A stretch of 50,816 bases of DNA, taken from Herbaspirillum sp. YR522 (GTDB taxonomy: Bacteria; Pseudomonadota; Gammaproteobacteria; Burkholderiales; Burkholderiaceae_D). The DNA lies in assembly GCF_000282575.1 (NCBI RefSeq), contig NZ_AKJA01000101.1, positions 1-50,816 on the forward strand, read 5' to 3'. Made by a program: the position numbers and the translations under genes. Shown piece by piece: positions 16,449 through 25,648 of the stretch (the stretch's first letter is position 1; the number at the start of each line of letters is the position of its first letter). The notes under the pieces were generated by a model. That model was not told where the DNA came from, searched no databases, and saw only the letters and a list, made by a program, of their open reading frames with translations.

Positions 16449-17348
16449 TCAGGAAAACGCCTGCAGCGAGGTCTTCATCTTCTTCAGCGCCACCGCTTCG
16501 ATCTGGCGGATACGCTCGGCCGAGACGCCGAATTCGTCGGCCAGCTCGTGCAGCGTGGCGCCTGAGCCGTCGTCGTTGGCCAGCCAGCGCGCTTCGACGA
16601 TGCGACGCGAGCGGTCGTCCAGCTTGGACAGTGCAGCTTCCAGTCCTTCGGACTGCATGCGATCGTACTGCTTGGCTTCCATTACGCGGGTCGGCTCCGA
16701 GCTCTCCGAAGACAGGTACGCGATCGGTGCGAACTTGTCATCTTCATCGTCGGTGGGCGACTCCAGCGCGATGTCGCGACCCGACAGGCGGGTTTCCATC
16801 TCGATCACTTCTTCGCGCTTGACGTCGAGCGTCTTGGCCAATGCATCGACCTGGGCCGGTGTCATGGTGTCCAGGCCCGACTTGTGGCTGCGCAGGTTGA
16901 AGAACAACTTGCGCTGGGCCTTGGTCGTGGCGACCTTCACCAGGCGCCAGTTCTTCAGGATGTACTCGTGGATCTCGGCCTTGATCCAGTGCATCGCGTA
17001 CGACACCAGGCGCACGTTCTGGCCCGGATCGAAACGCTTGACCGCCTTCATCAGGCCGATATTGCCTTCCTGGATCAGGTCGGCGTGCGGCAGGCCATAG
17101 CCCAGGTAACCGCGGGCGATCGACACTACCAGGCGCAAGTGGGACAACACCATCTTCTGGGCCGCGCCCAGGTCATTGTTGTCGCGCAACTTGCGAGCCA
17201 GGCTCATTTCTTCTTCGTGAGTCAGCATCGGCAGGCGATTGACTGCCGAGATATATGCATCGATATTGCCCAGGGTGCCGGAAAAACCGAGCGCGAGCGC
17301 ATTGGACTCGACCGGCATGAGTGCAGTTTGTGCAGACGCAGATTTCAT
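16449..17348 (-). CDS. rpoH: RNA polymerase heat-shock sigma factor RpoH (sigma-32)
   Basis: This 299-residue sigma factor directs transcription of heat-shock genes. It has region 2 motifs (DLIQEGNIGLMKAVKRFDP, VSYAMHWIKAEIHEYI), the RpoH box QRKLFFNLR that separates sigma-32 from other group 3 sigmas, and the region 4 helix-turn-helix (LADEFGVSAERIRQIEAVAL). The ATG at 17348 has AAAGGAG eight bases upstream; the frame extends to 17441 but that part crosses the promoter. A CIRCE element lies about 80 bases upstream, so HrcA probably represses it in addition to the usual mRNA and protein-level control. Confidence 0.96.
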   Translation of the reverse strand: MKSASAQTALMPVESNALALGFSGTLGNIDAYISAVNRLPMLTHEEEMSLARKLRDNNDLGAAQKMVLSHLRLVVSIARGYLGYGLPHADLIQEGNIGLMKAVKRFDPGQNVRLVSYAMHWIKAEIHEYILKNWRLVKVATTKAQRKLFFNLRSHKSGLDTMTPAQVDALAKTLDVKREEVIEMETRLSGRDIALESPTDDEDDKFAPIAYLSSESSEPTRVMEAKQYDRMQSEGLEAALSKLDDRSRRIVEARWLANDDGSGATLHELADEFGVSAERIRQIEAVALKKMKTSLQAFS

Positions 17349-17424
17349 TGATTTCTCCTTTGGTCCCGACGGAAAGCCACGTACGGATGGCGGTAATGCT
17401 AAAACTGGAGCATTTCGATAAGGT

Positions 17425-17454
17425 ATTCTAGCACTCGTCAATTGAGAGTGCTAA
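17425..17454 (-). promoter_or_regulatory. Candidate rpoH promoter overlapping the CIRCE element
   Basis: On the minus strand, TTAGCA (17454-17449) and TAGAAT (17430-17425) are spaced by 18 bases. The operator arms coincide with the -35 and run into the -10, as expected for a repressor that blocks polymerase. Confidence 0.5.
17428..17454. promoter_or_regulatory. CIRCE operator (HrcA binding site) upstream of rpoH
   Basis: CTAGCACTC (17428-17436), a nine-base spacer and GAGTGCTAA (17446-17454) match the CIRCE consensus TTAGCACTC-N9-GAGTGCTAA at 17 of 18 arm positions, with the exact spacer length. CIRCE is the binding site of the HrcA heat-shock repressor. The hrcA gene is not in this window. 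Confidence 0.9.
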
Positions 17455-17673
17455 TTGCAGTTTTGGAAGGCCCCGATAGACTCGCTCTATTGCAATTCTG
17501 ATAACGATTGCATTCATCCCTGCCATCTTAGAAGCAATTCGAGAAACAAAGTTGCGATGGCGGTCAAATGCGGCCGCAAAAAGGTGTAACAAAGTTTGCA
17601 GCCGGTCGGCATCATCCGCCAGATCCAGAAGGGCGGCCGAAGATGCGGTACAGCCGCCGCAGCAGCAGCCAGC
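17455..17673. other. Non-coding region between rpoH and ftsX
   Basis: About 220 bases upstream of the rpoH promoter carry no convincing gene. One small inverted repeat is visible, TGCAAT-N10-ATTGCA (17491-17512), of unknown meaning. No clear terminator for ftsX was found, so ftsYEX transcripts may run on into rpoH. Confidence 0.4.
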
Positions 17674-18597
17674 TCAGCCCATGCGTGCCAGGTGGCGCCG
17701 TACCGAGATCATGGCCCCCAGCAAGCCCAGCAGGGCGCTGGTGGCCAGCAGCAGGGCAATGGCCACCGGGCTGGGCAGCGCCAGCTGGAATTCGGACGCA
17801 TACAGGTGCGCAAAATCGATGATGGCGGCGTTCAGCGGCTGCTGCGCGGCCACCACCAGGCCCAGCGCCACCACGCCCGCGCACAGGCCCAGCAAGGCGC
17901 CCGTGTAGTAGAAGGGGCGGTGGATGAAGGACCGGGTCGCGCCCAGCAGGCGCGATACCTCGATCTCTTCGCTCTGGGTCATCACCTGCAGGCGGATGGT
18001 ATTGAACACCACCGCCACCACCACCGCGCCCAGCGTCATGCCCAGGAACAGCAGCACCAGGCGCAAGATGCGCAGCAGCGCAGCCAGGCGCTTGACCCAG
18101 GCCGAGTCGATCTGCACCGACTCCACGCCCGGCTGGTCCTTGAGCTTGCCGGCGATGTCATCGACGCGACCGGCGTCCATGGCGTTCTCGAAGCCGGGCA
18201 GGCGCAGCACATAGCTGTCGGGCAAGGGGTTGCTGCCCAGCGTGGCCAGGACGTCGCCCATGCCGCTCTTGTTCTTGAGCGCGTCGAAGGCCTTTTCGCG
18301 GGGGACGAATTCGGTCTTGCCCACCGTATCGCTCTGCTTGAGTACCTGTTCGATGGTGCGGCCCATGGCCTGGGCCGTCTCGCGGCTGGCGTCGAGCTTC
18401 ATGAAGATGCTGATCTCGGGCTCGACCGACATCTGTTCGGAAATCGGACGTACGTTTTCCAGTGCCGACAGGCCGGCGAACGGCAGCGCCAGCGCGATCG
18501 ACACCACCAGTACGTTGAGCAGGAAGTTGCCTGGCGAGCGCAGCAGGTGGCGCAGGGCGTCGGCCATCGCGGCCAGGTGTTGGCGCAACCAGTTCAT
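17674..18597 (-). CDS. ftsX: Cell division protein FtsX (permease-like subunit)
   Basis: This 307-residue membrane protein has the FtsX plan: a cytoplasmic N-terminus, a first helix (about residues 22-42), a large periplasmic loop, then three helices near the C-terminus (GLVLLFLGM-type, FYYTGALLGLCAGVVALGLV, ALLLATSALLGLLGAMI). With FtsE it forms an ABC-like complex at the septum that controls peptidoglycan amidase activation by EnvC-type proteins. It overlaps ftsE by four bases, as usual. Confidence 0.95.
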   Translation of the reverse strand: MNWLRQHLAAMADALRHLLRSPGNFLLNVLVVSIALALPFAGLSALENVRPISEQMSVEPEISIFMKLDASRETAQAMGRTIEQVLKQSDTVGKTEFVPREKAFDALKNKSGMGDVLATLGSNPLPDSYVLRLPGFENAMDAGRVDDIAGKLKDQPGVESVQIDSAWVKRLAALLRILRLVLLFLGMTLGAVVVAVVFNTIRLQVMTQSEEIEVSRLLGATRSFIHRPFYYTGALLGLCAGVVALGLVVAAQQPLNAAIIDFAHLYASEFQLALPSPVAIALLLATSALLGLLGAMISVRRHLARMG

Positions 18598-19286
18598 GGC
18601 GATACCTCGACCGGGTTGGCCACGCCGTTATGCCAGCCGTCGACGATGCGTCCCTGGTCCAGGTAGACGATGCGGTCGGCGCCGGTCAGGTATTGCTCGT
18701 CATGGGTCGAGATGAGGCAGGTCACGCCCACGCCGTGGAACGACTTCAATGCCGCCAATACCTTGTTGGCATTGGCGCGGTCGAGGTTGGCGGTCGGTTC
18801 GTCGGCCAGGATGATCTGCGGACGGTTGACGATGGCGCGGGCGATGGCCACCCGTTGCTGCTCGCCGCCCGACAGCTCCTGCGGCTCCGAGCCAGCCTTG
18901 TCGAGCAGGTCGACCTTGTCGAGGGCGGCGCGGGCCCGGCGCTCGGCGTCGGCGCGCGAGGCGCCGGTGACGATCAGGGGCAACATCACGTTGGCCAGCA
19001 GGTTGCGGTCCAGCAGCAGTCGCTGCTGCTGGAAGATCAGTCCCAGGTTGCGGCGCAGGTAGGGCAGGCCGGAGGCCTTGATGGCGCCGATGTCCTGGCC
19101 ATTGACCGACAGGCTGCCGGCGCTGGGGCGCTCGATGGCTGCGATCATCTTCAGCAGCGTCGACTTGCCGGCACCGGAAGGTCCGGCCAGGAACAGCAGT
19201 TCGCCTTTCTGCACCGACAACGAAATGTCGCGCAGGGCGTACACCTCGCGCGCATATTGCTTGGATACCCGGGAAAATTCGATCAT
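18594..19286 (-). CDS. ftsE: Cell division ATP-binding protein FtsE
   Basis: The 230-residue ABC ATPase has Walker A GPSGAGKST (residues 35-43), signature LSGGEQQRVAIARAI, Walker B IILADEPTANLD and switch STHDEQ. MIEFSRVSKQYA at the start is typical of FtsE. It powers FtsX at the division site. It starts nine bases after ftsY and overlaps ftsX by four bases, forming the ftsYEX operon. Confidence 0.96.
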   Translation of the reverse strand: MIEFSRVSKQYAREVYALRDISLSVQKGELLFLAGPSGAGKSTLLKMIAAIERPSAGSLSVNGQDIGAIKASGLPYLRRNLGLIFQQQRLLLDRNLLANVMLPLIVTGASRADAERRARAALDKVDLLDKAGSEPQELSGGEQQRVAIARAIVNRPQIILADEPTANLDRANANKVLAALKSFHGVGVTCLISTHDEQYLTGADRIVYLDQGRIVDGWHNGVANPVEVSP

Positions 19287-19295
19287 CTATGGTTT

Positions 19296-20432
19296 TCAGC
19301 TCAGCAAGGCGTCGACGAATTCGGTGGCGTCGAACGGCTGCAGATCCTCGATCTGCTCGCCCACGCCGATGAAATACAGCGGCACCGGGCGGGTCTTGGC
19401 GATGGCGGCCAGGATGCCGCCCTTGGCGGTGCCGTCCAGCTTGGTCACCACCAGCCCGGTCAGTCCCAGGGCGTCGTCGAAGGCCTTGACCTGGGCCAGC
19501 GCGTTCTGGCCGGTATTGCCGTCGATCACCAGCAGGATCTCGTGCGGCGCCGAGGCCATGCCCTTGGCAATGACCCGCTTGATCTTCTTGAGTTCATCCA
19601 TCAGGTGCAACTGGGTGGGCAGGCGTCCGGCGGTGTCGATCATCACCACGTTGGTGCCGCGTGCCTGGGCCGAATGCACGGCATCGAATGCCACCGCCGC
19701 CGGGTCGCCGGATTCCTGGGCGATCACCGAGACGTTGTTGCGCTCGCCCCAGACCGCCAGCTGTTCGCGCGCGGCGGCGCGGAAGGTGTCGCCGGCGGCC
19801 AGCAGCACCGATTGCTGGTGCGCCTGCAGGTGCAGCGCCAGCTTGCCGATGGTGGTGGTCTTGCCGGCGCCGTTGACGCCGGCGATCATCATCACCAGCG
19901 GCTGTTCGCGGCCCAGCACCAGCGGCCGTTGCAACGGCCGCAGCAACTCGATGAGCAGTGCCCGCAGGGCCGTGCGTACCTGGGCCGCCTCGGTCAGGCG
20001 TTCGGCCTTGACCTTTTTCTTGAGCTCGTCGAGCAACCAGCGGGTGGCGTCGACCCCGGCGTCCGACACCAGCAGCGCCGACTCGAGTTCTTCATAGAGA
20101 TCGTCATCGATGCGGGCACCGACGAACAAGGTGGTCAGGTTGCTGGATGTCTTGGACAGCCCCGACTTGAGCCGCGTCAGCCAGGACCGCTTGGCTTCGG
20201 GAGCCGGTGCGGGCGCAGGCACGATGTCGGCTTCGGCCTCCTCGATGGCGGCGGCCGCGGCCAGCGCCGCCGGGGTAGGCACGTCGAGTACGACCGGCGC
20301 GGTGGCAGCCGGGCTGGGGACAGGGGCGGGGGATGCGGCGGGAGCGGCGGGTGTCTCGGGGGCCGTCGGGGGCGTCAGCGGCACTTCCGGCTGGGCTTCC
20401 GGCTTCGGCTTTCTCTTGAAGAAACTGAACAT
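19296..20432 (-). CDS. ftsY: Signal recognition particle receptor FtsY
   Basis: This 378-residue GTPase docks SRP-bound ribosomes at the inner membrane. An N-terminal amphipathic stretch ([13 protein letters not shown]) and an Ala/Pro-rich acidic linker lead to the NG domain: G1 [15 protein letters not shown], the [11 protein letters not shown] element, DTAGRLPTQ, and [10 protein letters not shown] near the C-terminus. I chose ATG 20432, which begins the conserved MFSFFKRK; the frame extends to 20486 without homology. The ribosome site is weak. It diverges from the M16 peptidase gene. Confidence 0.95.
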   Translation of the reverse strand: MFSFFKRKPKPEAQPEVPLTPPTAPETPAAPAASPAPVPSPAATAPVVLDVPTPAALAAAAAIEEAEADIVPAPAPAPEAKRSWLTRLKSGLSKTSSNLTTLFVGARIDDDLYEELESALLVSDAGVDATRWLLDELKKKVKAERLTEAAQVRTALRALLIELLRPLQRPLVLGREQPLVMMIAGVNGAGKTTTIGKLALHLQAHQQSVLLAAGDTFRAAAREQLAVWGERNNVSVIAQESGDPAAVAFDAVHSAQARGTNVVMIDTAGRLPTQLHLMDELKKIKRVIAKGMASAPHEILLVIDGNTGQNALAQVKAFDDALGLTGLVVTKLDGTAKGGILAAIAKTRPVPLYFIGVGEQIEDLQPFDATEFVDALLS

Positions 20433-20489
20433 CGGGTGGCGTATGGGTCTGTTGGGTGACGACAGCGGCGCGGGCGGGTCTGGCATGCC

Positions 20490-20517
20490 CTGACAAGCGC
20501 ATGGGACAGGTTACAAT
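20490..20517 (+). promoter_or_regulatory. Candidate promoter for the M16 peptidase operon
   Basis: CTGACA (20490-20495) and TACAAT (20512-20517) are separated by 16 bases, about 70 bases before the first peptidase start, in the divergent gap with ftsY. Confidence 0.45.
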
Positions 20518-20584
20518 TGCCCGTCCATAAGACCTGAGCGGCAGCCTGGGTCGAAGAATCCCGCATTTTATCAGAGCCCAGCCC

Positions 20585-21955
20585 ATGAATTTGAAGATCA
20601 CAGCAATCCTGGCCGTCGGCCTTTTCGGTATGTGCGCCGCCCTGGCGCAGGCGCAAACGGCCCGCGAGTTCGTACTCGGCAATGGCATGAAGGTGGTGGT
20701 CAAGGAAGACCGGCGCGCCCCGACCGCGGTGCAGATGGTCTGGTACAAGGTGGGCTCGATGGATGAGCTCAACGGCACCACCGGCATCTCGCACGCGCTG
20801 GAACACATGATGTTCAAGGGCACCATCAAGCACAAGGTGGGCGAATTCAGCCGCCTGGTGGCCGAGATGGGCGGGCGCGAGAACGCCTTCACCGCCAACG
20901 ACTACACCGCCTATTTCCAGCAGATCGAGAAGTCGCACCTGGAAGCCATCATGGCGCTGGAGGCCGATCGCATGGCCAACCTGCAGTTCGATGCCGCCGA
21001 GTTCTCCAAGGAAATCCGGGTCGTCATGGAAGAGCGCCGCTGGCGCACCGACGACCAGCCGATGGGCTTGCTCAACGAAGCGCTCAACGCCGTCGCCTGG
21101 ACCGCGCATCCCTACCACCACCCGGTGATCGGCTGGATGGACGATCTCGACAACATGAAGGTGCAGGACCTCGCCGCCTGGTATCGCCAATGGTATGCGC
21201 CCAACAACGCGACCCTGGTGGTGGCTGGCGACGTCGATGCCGAGCGCGTGCTGGCGCTGGCCAGGAAATACTTCGGCAAGATCGCCGCCCGCCCGCGCCC
21301 GGCCAGCCGGCCCCAGAACGAGCCGCAGCAGCTGGGGCTGCGTCGGGTGACGGTCAAGGCGCCGGCCGAGAACCCCTATGTGGTGCTGGGATTCAAGGTG
21401 CCCGCGCTGCGCCAGGTGGAGCAGGACCAGGAGGCGTATGCCCTCGATGTACTCTCGGCAGTGCTCGACGGCTATGAAAACGCGCGCCTGACCGCCAACC
21501 TGGTGCGTACCGGCAACAAGGCCACCAGCGTCGGCGCCAGCTACATGGGCGTGGCCCGCGGGCCGGTCATGTTCACGCTGGAGGGGACCCCGGCCGAGGG
21601 CGTGAGCAGCGAGCAGCTCGAAGCGCTGCTGCGCGGCGAAGTCGCCCGCATCGCCAGCGAAGGCGTATCCGAGCAGGAGTTGCAGCGGGTCAAGACGCAA
21701 TTGATCGCCGCCCAGGTCTACAAGCGCGATTCGGTGTTCGGCCAGGCCATGGAGATCGGCATGATGGAAACCACCGGCATCGGGCAACGCAATATCGAGC
21801 GCATCATCGACCGCCTCAAGACGGTCACGCCGGCCCAGGTGCAGGCGGTGGCCGCCAAGTATTTCAAGGACGACAACCTGACCGTTGCCACGCTGGTGCC
21901 GCTGCCGTTGGAGGGCAAGAAGCCGAGCCCGCCGCCGGCCGGCCTGTTGCACTGA
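20585..21955 (+). CDS. M16 (pitrilysin) zinc metallopeptidase, catalytic subunit
   Basis: This 456-residue protein has a signal peptide (cleavage near ALAQAQ) and the inverted zinc motif HxxEH as His70-Ala-Leu-Glu73-His74 (ISHALEHMMFKGT), with the distal glutamate helix further on (FSKEIRVVMEERR). It is therefore an active-type periplasmic M16B peptidase. Two genes downstream lies an M16 protein without the zinc motif; such pairs act as heterodimers in other proteobacteria. A ParA-like gene separates the two here. The operon continues to rsmD. Confidence 0.93.
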   Translation: MNLKITAILAVGLFGMCAALAQAQTAREFVLGNGMKVVVKEDRRAPTAVQMVWYKVGSMDELNGTTGISHALEHMMFKGTIKHKVGEFSRLVAEMGGRENAFTANDYTAYFQQIEKSHLEAIMALEADRMANLQFDAAEFSKEIRVVMEERRWRTDDQPMGLLNEALNAVAWTAHPYHHPVIGWMDDLDNMKVQDLAAWYRQWYAPNNATLVVAGDVDAERVLALARKYFGKIAARPRPASRPQNEPQQLGLRRVTVKAPAENPYVVLGFKVPALRQVEQDQEAYALDVLSAVLDGYENARLTANLVRTGNKATSVGASYMGVARGPVMFTLEGTPAEGVSSEQLEALLRGEVARIASEGVSEQELQRVKTQLIAAQVYKRDSVFGQAMEIGMMETTGIGQRNIERIIDRLKTVTPAQVQAVAAKYFKDDNLTVATLVPLPLEGKKPSPPPAGLLH

Positions 21956-22003
21956 CGGCCGGTCTCGTCTTGCTACGGTTCGCTGTTCTTCACGGAGAAA
22001 AAC

Positions 22004-22630
22004 ATGCCTGTCATCGTCGTGGCCAATCCCAAGGGAGGTGTCGGCAAGACCACCTTGTCGACCAACCTGGCGGGGTATTTCGCCAGCCAGGGGCATGGCG
22101 TGCTGCTGGGCGATATCGACCGCCAGCAATCCGCCCGCGCCTGGCTGGCCCTGCGCCCGCCGCAAGCGCGCCCGATCACCACCTGGGAGGTCAGCGAGGA
22201 CTATATCGCCAAGCCGCCCAAGGGCACGTCGCATGTGGTGCTCGATACGCCGGCCGGCTTGCACGGCTGGCGCCTGGGGGATGCCCTGAAGATGGCCGAC
22301 AAGATACTGGTGCCGCTGCAGCCGTCGATCTTCGACATCCTCGCCACCCAGGATTTCCTGCGTCGCCTGGCCGATGAAAAGGCGGTGCGCGAAGGCCAGA
22401 TCGATGTCGGCATCGTCGGCATGCGGGTCGACGCACGTACCCGCTCGGCCGAGCAGTTGCATCGTTTCATCGATGGCCTGAAGCTGCCGGTGCTGGGATA
22501 CCTGCGCGACACGCAGAATTACGTCCAGCTCGCCGCGCACGGCCTGACCCTGTGGGATATCGCACCCTCGCGTGTGCAGCGCGACCTCGACCAGTGGCAG
22601 CCGGTGCTGCAGTGGGTAGAAAAGAAGTAA
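22004..22630 (+). CDS. Orphan ParA/MinD-like ATPase
   Basis: The 208-residue protein is a small deviant-Walker ATPase: NPKGGVGKTTLSTNLAGYF (P-loop residues 10-17), the A' motif LLGDIDRQQSARAW, and the switch VVLDTPAGLHG. It has no N-terminal DNA-binding domain and no ParB gene beside it, so it is not a standard plasmid-type partition system. Small orphan ParA proteins often position protein cargo. It starts 48 bases after the first M16 gene and is cotranscribed with it; a functional link to the peptidases is not shown. GGAG lies close to the ATG. Confidence 0.88.
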   Translation: MPVIVVANPKGGVGKTTLSTNLAGYFASQGHGVLLGDIDRQQSARAWLALRPPQARPITTWEVSEDYIAKPPKGTSHVVLDTPAGLHGWRLGDALKMADKILVPLQPSIFDILATQDFLRRLADEKAVREGQIDVGIVGMRVDARTRSAEQLHRFIDGLKLPVLGYLRDTQNYVQLAAHGLTLWDIAPSRVQRDLDQWQPVLQWVEKK

Positions 22631-22694
22631 CACGGCTGATGCAGTGCCGGACGCGGCGCTGCGGCCTGATTGCCATCCATTTTCCTTGAGCCTC

Positions 22695-24020
22695 ATGAAA
22701 AAAATCCTTGCCCTGTTGTTCCTTTCCTTCTGCGTCACGGCGCCAGCGATGGCGGCTTTGCAGATCGAGTCCTGGACCCTGCCCAATGGCGCGCGTGTGC
22801 TGTTCGTGTCGAACCACAGCATTCCGATGCTCGACGTCAGCGTCCAGTTCGACGCCGGCCAGCGGCGCGACCCTGCCGGACGCGCCGGCCTGGCCGAATT
22901 GACGGTGGCCAGCCTGAGCCGCGGTGTGGCCGGCGGTGGGCGCGAGCTGTCCGAGGCGCAGATCCTCGACGGCTTCGCCGACGTCGCCGCCGAGCGCAAT
23001 ATCGGCGCCGGCCAGGACCGTGCGGGCGTCACCCTGCGTACGCTGTCGTCGGCCACCGAGCGCGATACGGCCGTCACCCTGCTGGCGCGCACGCTGGCGC
23101 ACCCCAGCTTTCCGCAGGCCGGCCTCGACCGCGACAAGGCCCTGGCCATCGCCGGCATCCGCGAAGAACTCACCAAGCCCGAATCGATTGCCGAGAAGGC
23201 CTTCATGCAAGCCATCTACGGCAGCCATCCGTATGCCGTCGATGCCACCGAGGCCAGCGTGCAGGCCATCGGTCGCGACGATGTGGTGGCTTTCCATCGT
23301 ACTCACTATGTCGCCAATGGCGCAGTCATCTCGATGATCGGCGACATTACCCGTGCCCAGGCCGAGCAGATCGCCGTCGAGTTGACCCGGGACCTGCCGC
23401 AGGGCGCGACACTGCCGGCACTGCCCCCGGTGGCCGCGCCGCGTGGCGGCGAACAGCGCATTGCGCACCCGGCGTCGCAGTCGCATATCCTGATCGGGGC
23501 GCCGGCACTCAAGCGCGGCGATCCGGACTTCTTCGCCTTGACCGTCGGCAACTACATCCTGGGCGGCGGCGGTTTCGTCTCGCGCCTGACCGACGAGGTG
23601 CGCGAGAAGCGCGGCCTGACCTATAGCGTCTACAGTGGCTTCTCGCCGCTGGCCCAGCCGGGGCCGTTCCAGATCGGACTGCAGACCAAGAAGGAGCAGA
23701 CCGGCGAAGCCCTGAAGGTGGTGCGCGCCACGCTGGCGCGCTTCCTCGAGGAAGGCCCGACGGCGGCCGAGATGAAGGCGGCCAAGGACAACCTGGCCGG
23801 CGGCTTTGCGCTGCGTATCGACAGCAATGCCAAGTTGATCGAGAACCTGTCGGTGATCGGGTTCTACCAGCTGCCGCTGGATTATCTCGACCGCTGGATC
23901 GACCAGGTCAAGGCCGTCAGCGTCAAGGATGTGCGCGCCGCGTTCGCCCGTCATATCCATGCGGCCGAGCTGGCCACGGTGGTGGTGGGTGACGCCGATA
24001 CCCCGACCGCCGCCAAGTGA
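22695..24020 (+). CDS. M16 peptidase-like protein, non-catalytic subunit
   Basis: This 441-residue secreted protein (signal peptide to about residue 20, APAMA) has the M16 fold, but the HxxEH site reads GLAEL (residues 65-69), so both zinc-binding histidines are lost. It keeps the C-terminal substrate-side motif EKRGLTYSVYSGF, whose Arg-Tyr pair is characteristic of the partner subunit in heterodimeric M16 enzymes. I infer that it pairs with the catalytic protein encoded at 20585. The ATG at 22695 begins the signal peptide; upstream codons of the frame are not needed. Confidence 0.92.
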   Translation: MKKILALLFLSFCVTAPAMAALQIESWTLPNGARVLFVSNHSIPMLDVSVQFDAGQRRDPAGRAGLAELTVASLSRGVAGGGRELSEAQILDGFADVAAERNIGAGQDRAGVTLRTLSSATERDTAVTLLARTLAHPSFPQAGLDRDKALAIAGIREELTKPESIAEKAFMQAIYGSHPYAVDATEASVQAIGRDDVVAFHRTHYVANGAVISMIGDITRAQAEQIAVELTRDLPQGATLPALPPVAAPRGGEQRIAHPASQSHILIGAPALKRGDPDFFALTVGNYILGGGGFVSRLTDEVREKRGLTYSVYSGFSPLAQPGPFQIGLQTKKEQTGEALKVVRATLARFLEEGPTAAEMKAAKDNLAGGFALRIDSNAKLIENLSVIGFYQLPLDYLDRWIDQVKAVSVKDVRAAFARHIHAAELATVVVGDADTPTAAK

Positions 24021-24030
24021 AGGGGCAGGC

Positions 24031-24684
24031 ATGAAGCAGACGCAAGCAAAGCGCGGCGCGGGCAGGCCCGCCGCGCCCCGGGTGGTGCCCCGCCAGGTCC
24101 GGATCATCGGCGGCCAGTGGAAACGCACACCGTTGCCGGTACTGGACGCCGAAGGCCTGCGGCCCACGCCGGACCGGGTGCGCGAGACCGTGTTCAACTG
24201 GCTTACGCACCTGCTGGACGGCAACTGGGAAGGTGTCGACTGCCTGGACCTCTTCGCCGGCTCCGGCGCGCTGGGTTTTGAAGCGGCCAGTCGCGGCGCG
24301 GCGCAAGTGACGATGGTGGAACTGGGCACGGCAGCGGTACGCCAGCTCGAAGCCACGCGCGACAAGCTGCGTGCCACCCAGGTCAGCGTGCAGCGCGCCG
24401 ATGCGCTCTCGGCGGTGCGCAACCTGGCGCAGCACCGCGCCGGCCGATTCCAGCTGGTGTTCGTCGATCCGCCCTACAACGGCGGCTGGCTCGAGAAGAT
24501 GTTGCCGCTGTGCCAGCCTTTGCTGGCGCCGCGGGGCCTGGTCTACGCCGAGGCCGAGTTTGCGCTCGACGGCGACGATGCGCCGCGATGGATGGACGAT
24601 TGGGAGGTACTGCGCTCAGACAAGGCGGGGATGGTCTTCTATCATTTATTGCAACGCAAAAGTGCCCGGGGAATTGAGGCATAA
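24031..24684 (+). CDS. rsmD: 16S rRNA (guanine(966)-N2)-methyltransferase RsmD
   Basis: The 217-residue methyltransferase modifies G966 of 16S rRNA. Motifs: VRIIGGQWKRTPLPV, LRPTPDRVRETVFNWL (about residues 46-61), motif I LDLFAGSGALGFEAASRGA, and the catalytic DPPY (FVDPPYNGGWLEKML). The basic Ala/Pro-rich N-terminus is longer than in E. coli. It begins ten bases after the M16 gene and is followed by coaD, the common rsmD-coaD order. Confidence 0.95.
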   Translation: MKQTQAKRGAGRPAAPRVVPRQVRIIGGQWKRTPLPVLDAEGLRPTPDRVRETVFNWLTHLLDGNWEGVDCLDLFAGSGALGFEAASRGAAQVTMVELGTAAVRQLEATRDKLRATQVSVQRADALSAVRNLAQHRAGRFQLVFVDPPYNGGWLEKMLPLCQPLLAPRGLVYAEAEFALDGDDAPRWMDDWEVLRSDKAGMVFYHLLQRKSARGIEA

Positions 24685-24700
24685 TGCGCGTTCTGATTGA

Positions 24701-25210
<510 letters not shown>

Positions 25211-25326
25211 CCCTGGACTGTGGTAGCCAACGCAACAAGGCAGGGTAAGGCAATGAACGGCAGCACAGACGGGTTTGACGACGTGAAGGCATGCCCCCGT
25301 GGCGGCATGCGCAACTGGGAGTGGCC

Positions 25327-25593
25327 ATGGCACTGATGATCACGGACGACTGCATCAATTGCGATGTGTGCGAGCCCGAGTGCCCCAACGAAGCGATCTT
25401 CATGGGGCCGCAGATCTACGAGATCGATCCCGGCAAGTGCACCGAGTGCGTCGGGCATTTCAACGAGCCGCAGTGCCAGCAGGTGTGCCCGGTGTCGTGC
25501 ATCCCTTTCGATCCGGCCTGGCGCGAAAGCCCCGAGCAGCTGATGGTCAAGTTCGAGCAACTGCAGTCGCAGTCCAAGGGCAACGCCGCCTGA
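25327..25593 (+). CDS. YfhL-type 2[4Fe-4S] ferredoxin
   Basis: The 88-residue ferredoxin has two cluster motifs: Cys9-x2-Cys12-x2-Cys15-x3-Cys19, and Cys38-x2-Cys41-x8-Cys50-x3-Cys54-x3-Cys58. The eight-residue insert between the second and third cysteines of cluster two is typical of YfhL/Allochromatium-type low-potential ferredoxins. It is commonly found next to coaD in betaproteobacteria. The start at 25327 directly precedes the conserved ALMITDDCINCDVC; it lies 116 bases after coaD and is followed by a terminator. Confidence 0.94.
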   Translation: MALMITDDCINCDVCEPECPNEAIFMGPQIYEIDPGKCTECVGHFNEPQCQQVCPVSCIPFDPAWRESPEQLMVKFEQLQSQSKGNAA

Positions 25594-25625
25594 AGGCCGC
25601 CGCCATCCGTGGCTGTATGTTGAAC

Positions 25626-25648
25626 AAGCCGGCATTGCCGGCTTTTTT
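25626..25648 (+). terminator. Rho-independent terminator after the ferredoxin gene
   Basis: AAGCCGGC pairs with GCCGGCTT over a three-base loop, running into six Ts. It abuts the end of the convergent diguanylate cyclase gene. Confidence 0.85.

Noticed and set aside
17491..17512. TGCAAT-N10-ATTGCA upstream of rpoH as a second operator
   Set aside because: The arms are only six bases and AT-rich, which is common by chance in such a stretch; I noted it but make no claim.
20375..23215. A 946-codon open frame on the minus strand across both M16 genes, the ParA gene and part of ftsY
   Set aside because: It runs opposite well-supported genes, is rich in Arg/His/Gly/Gln with no recognisable domain, and is explained by third-position GC bias leaving few stops on the antisense strand.
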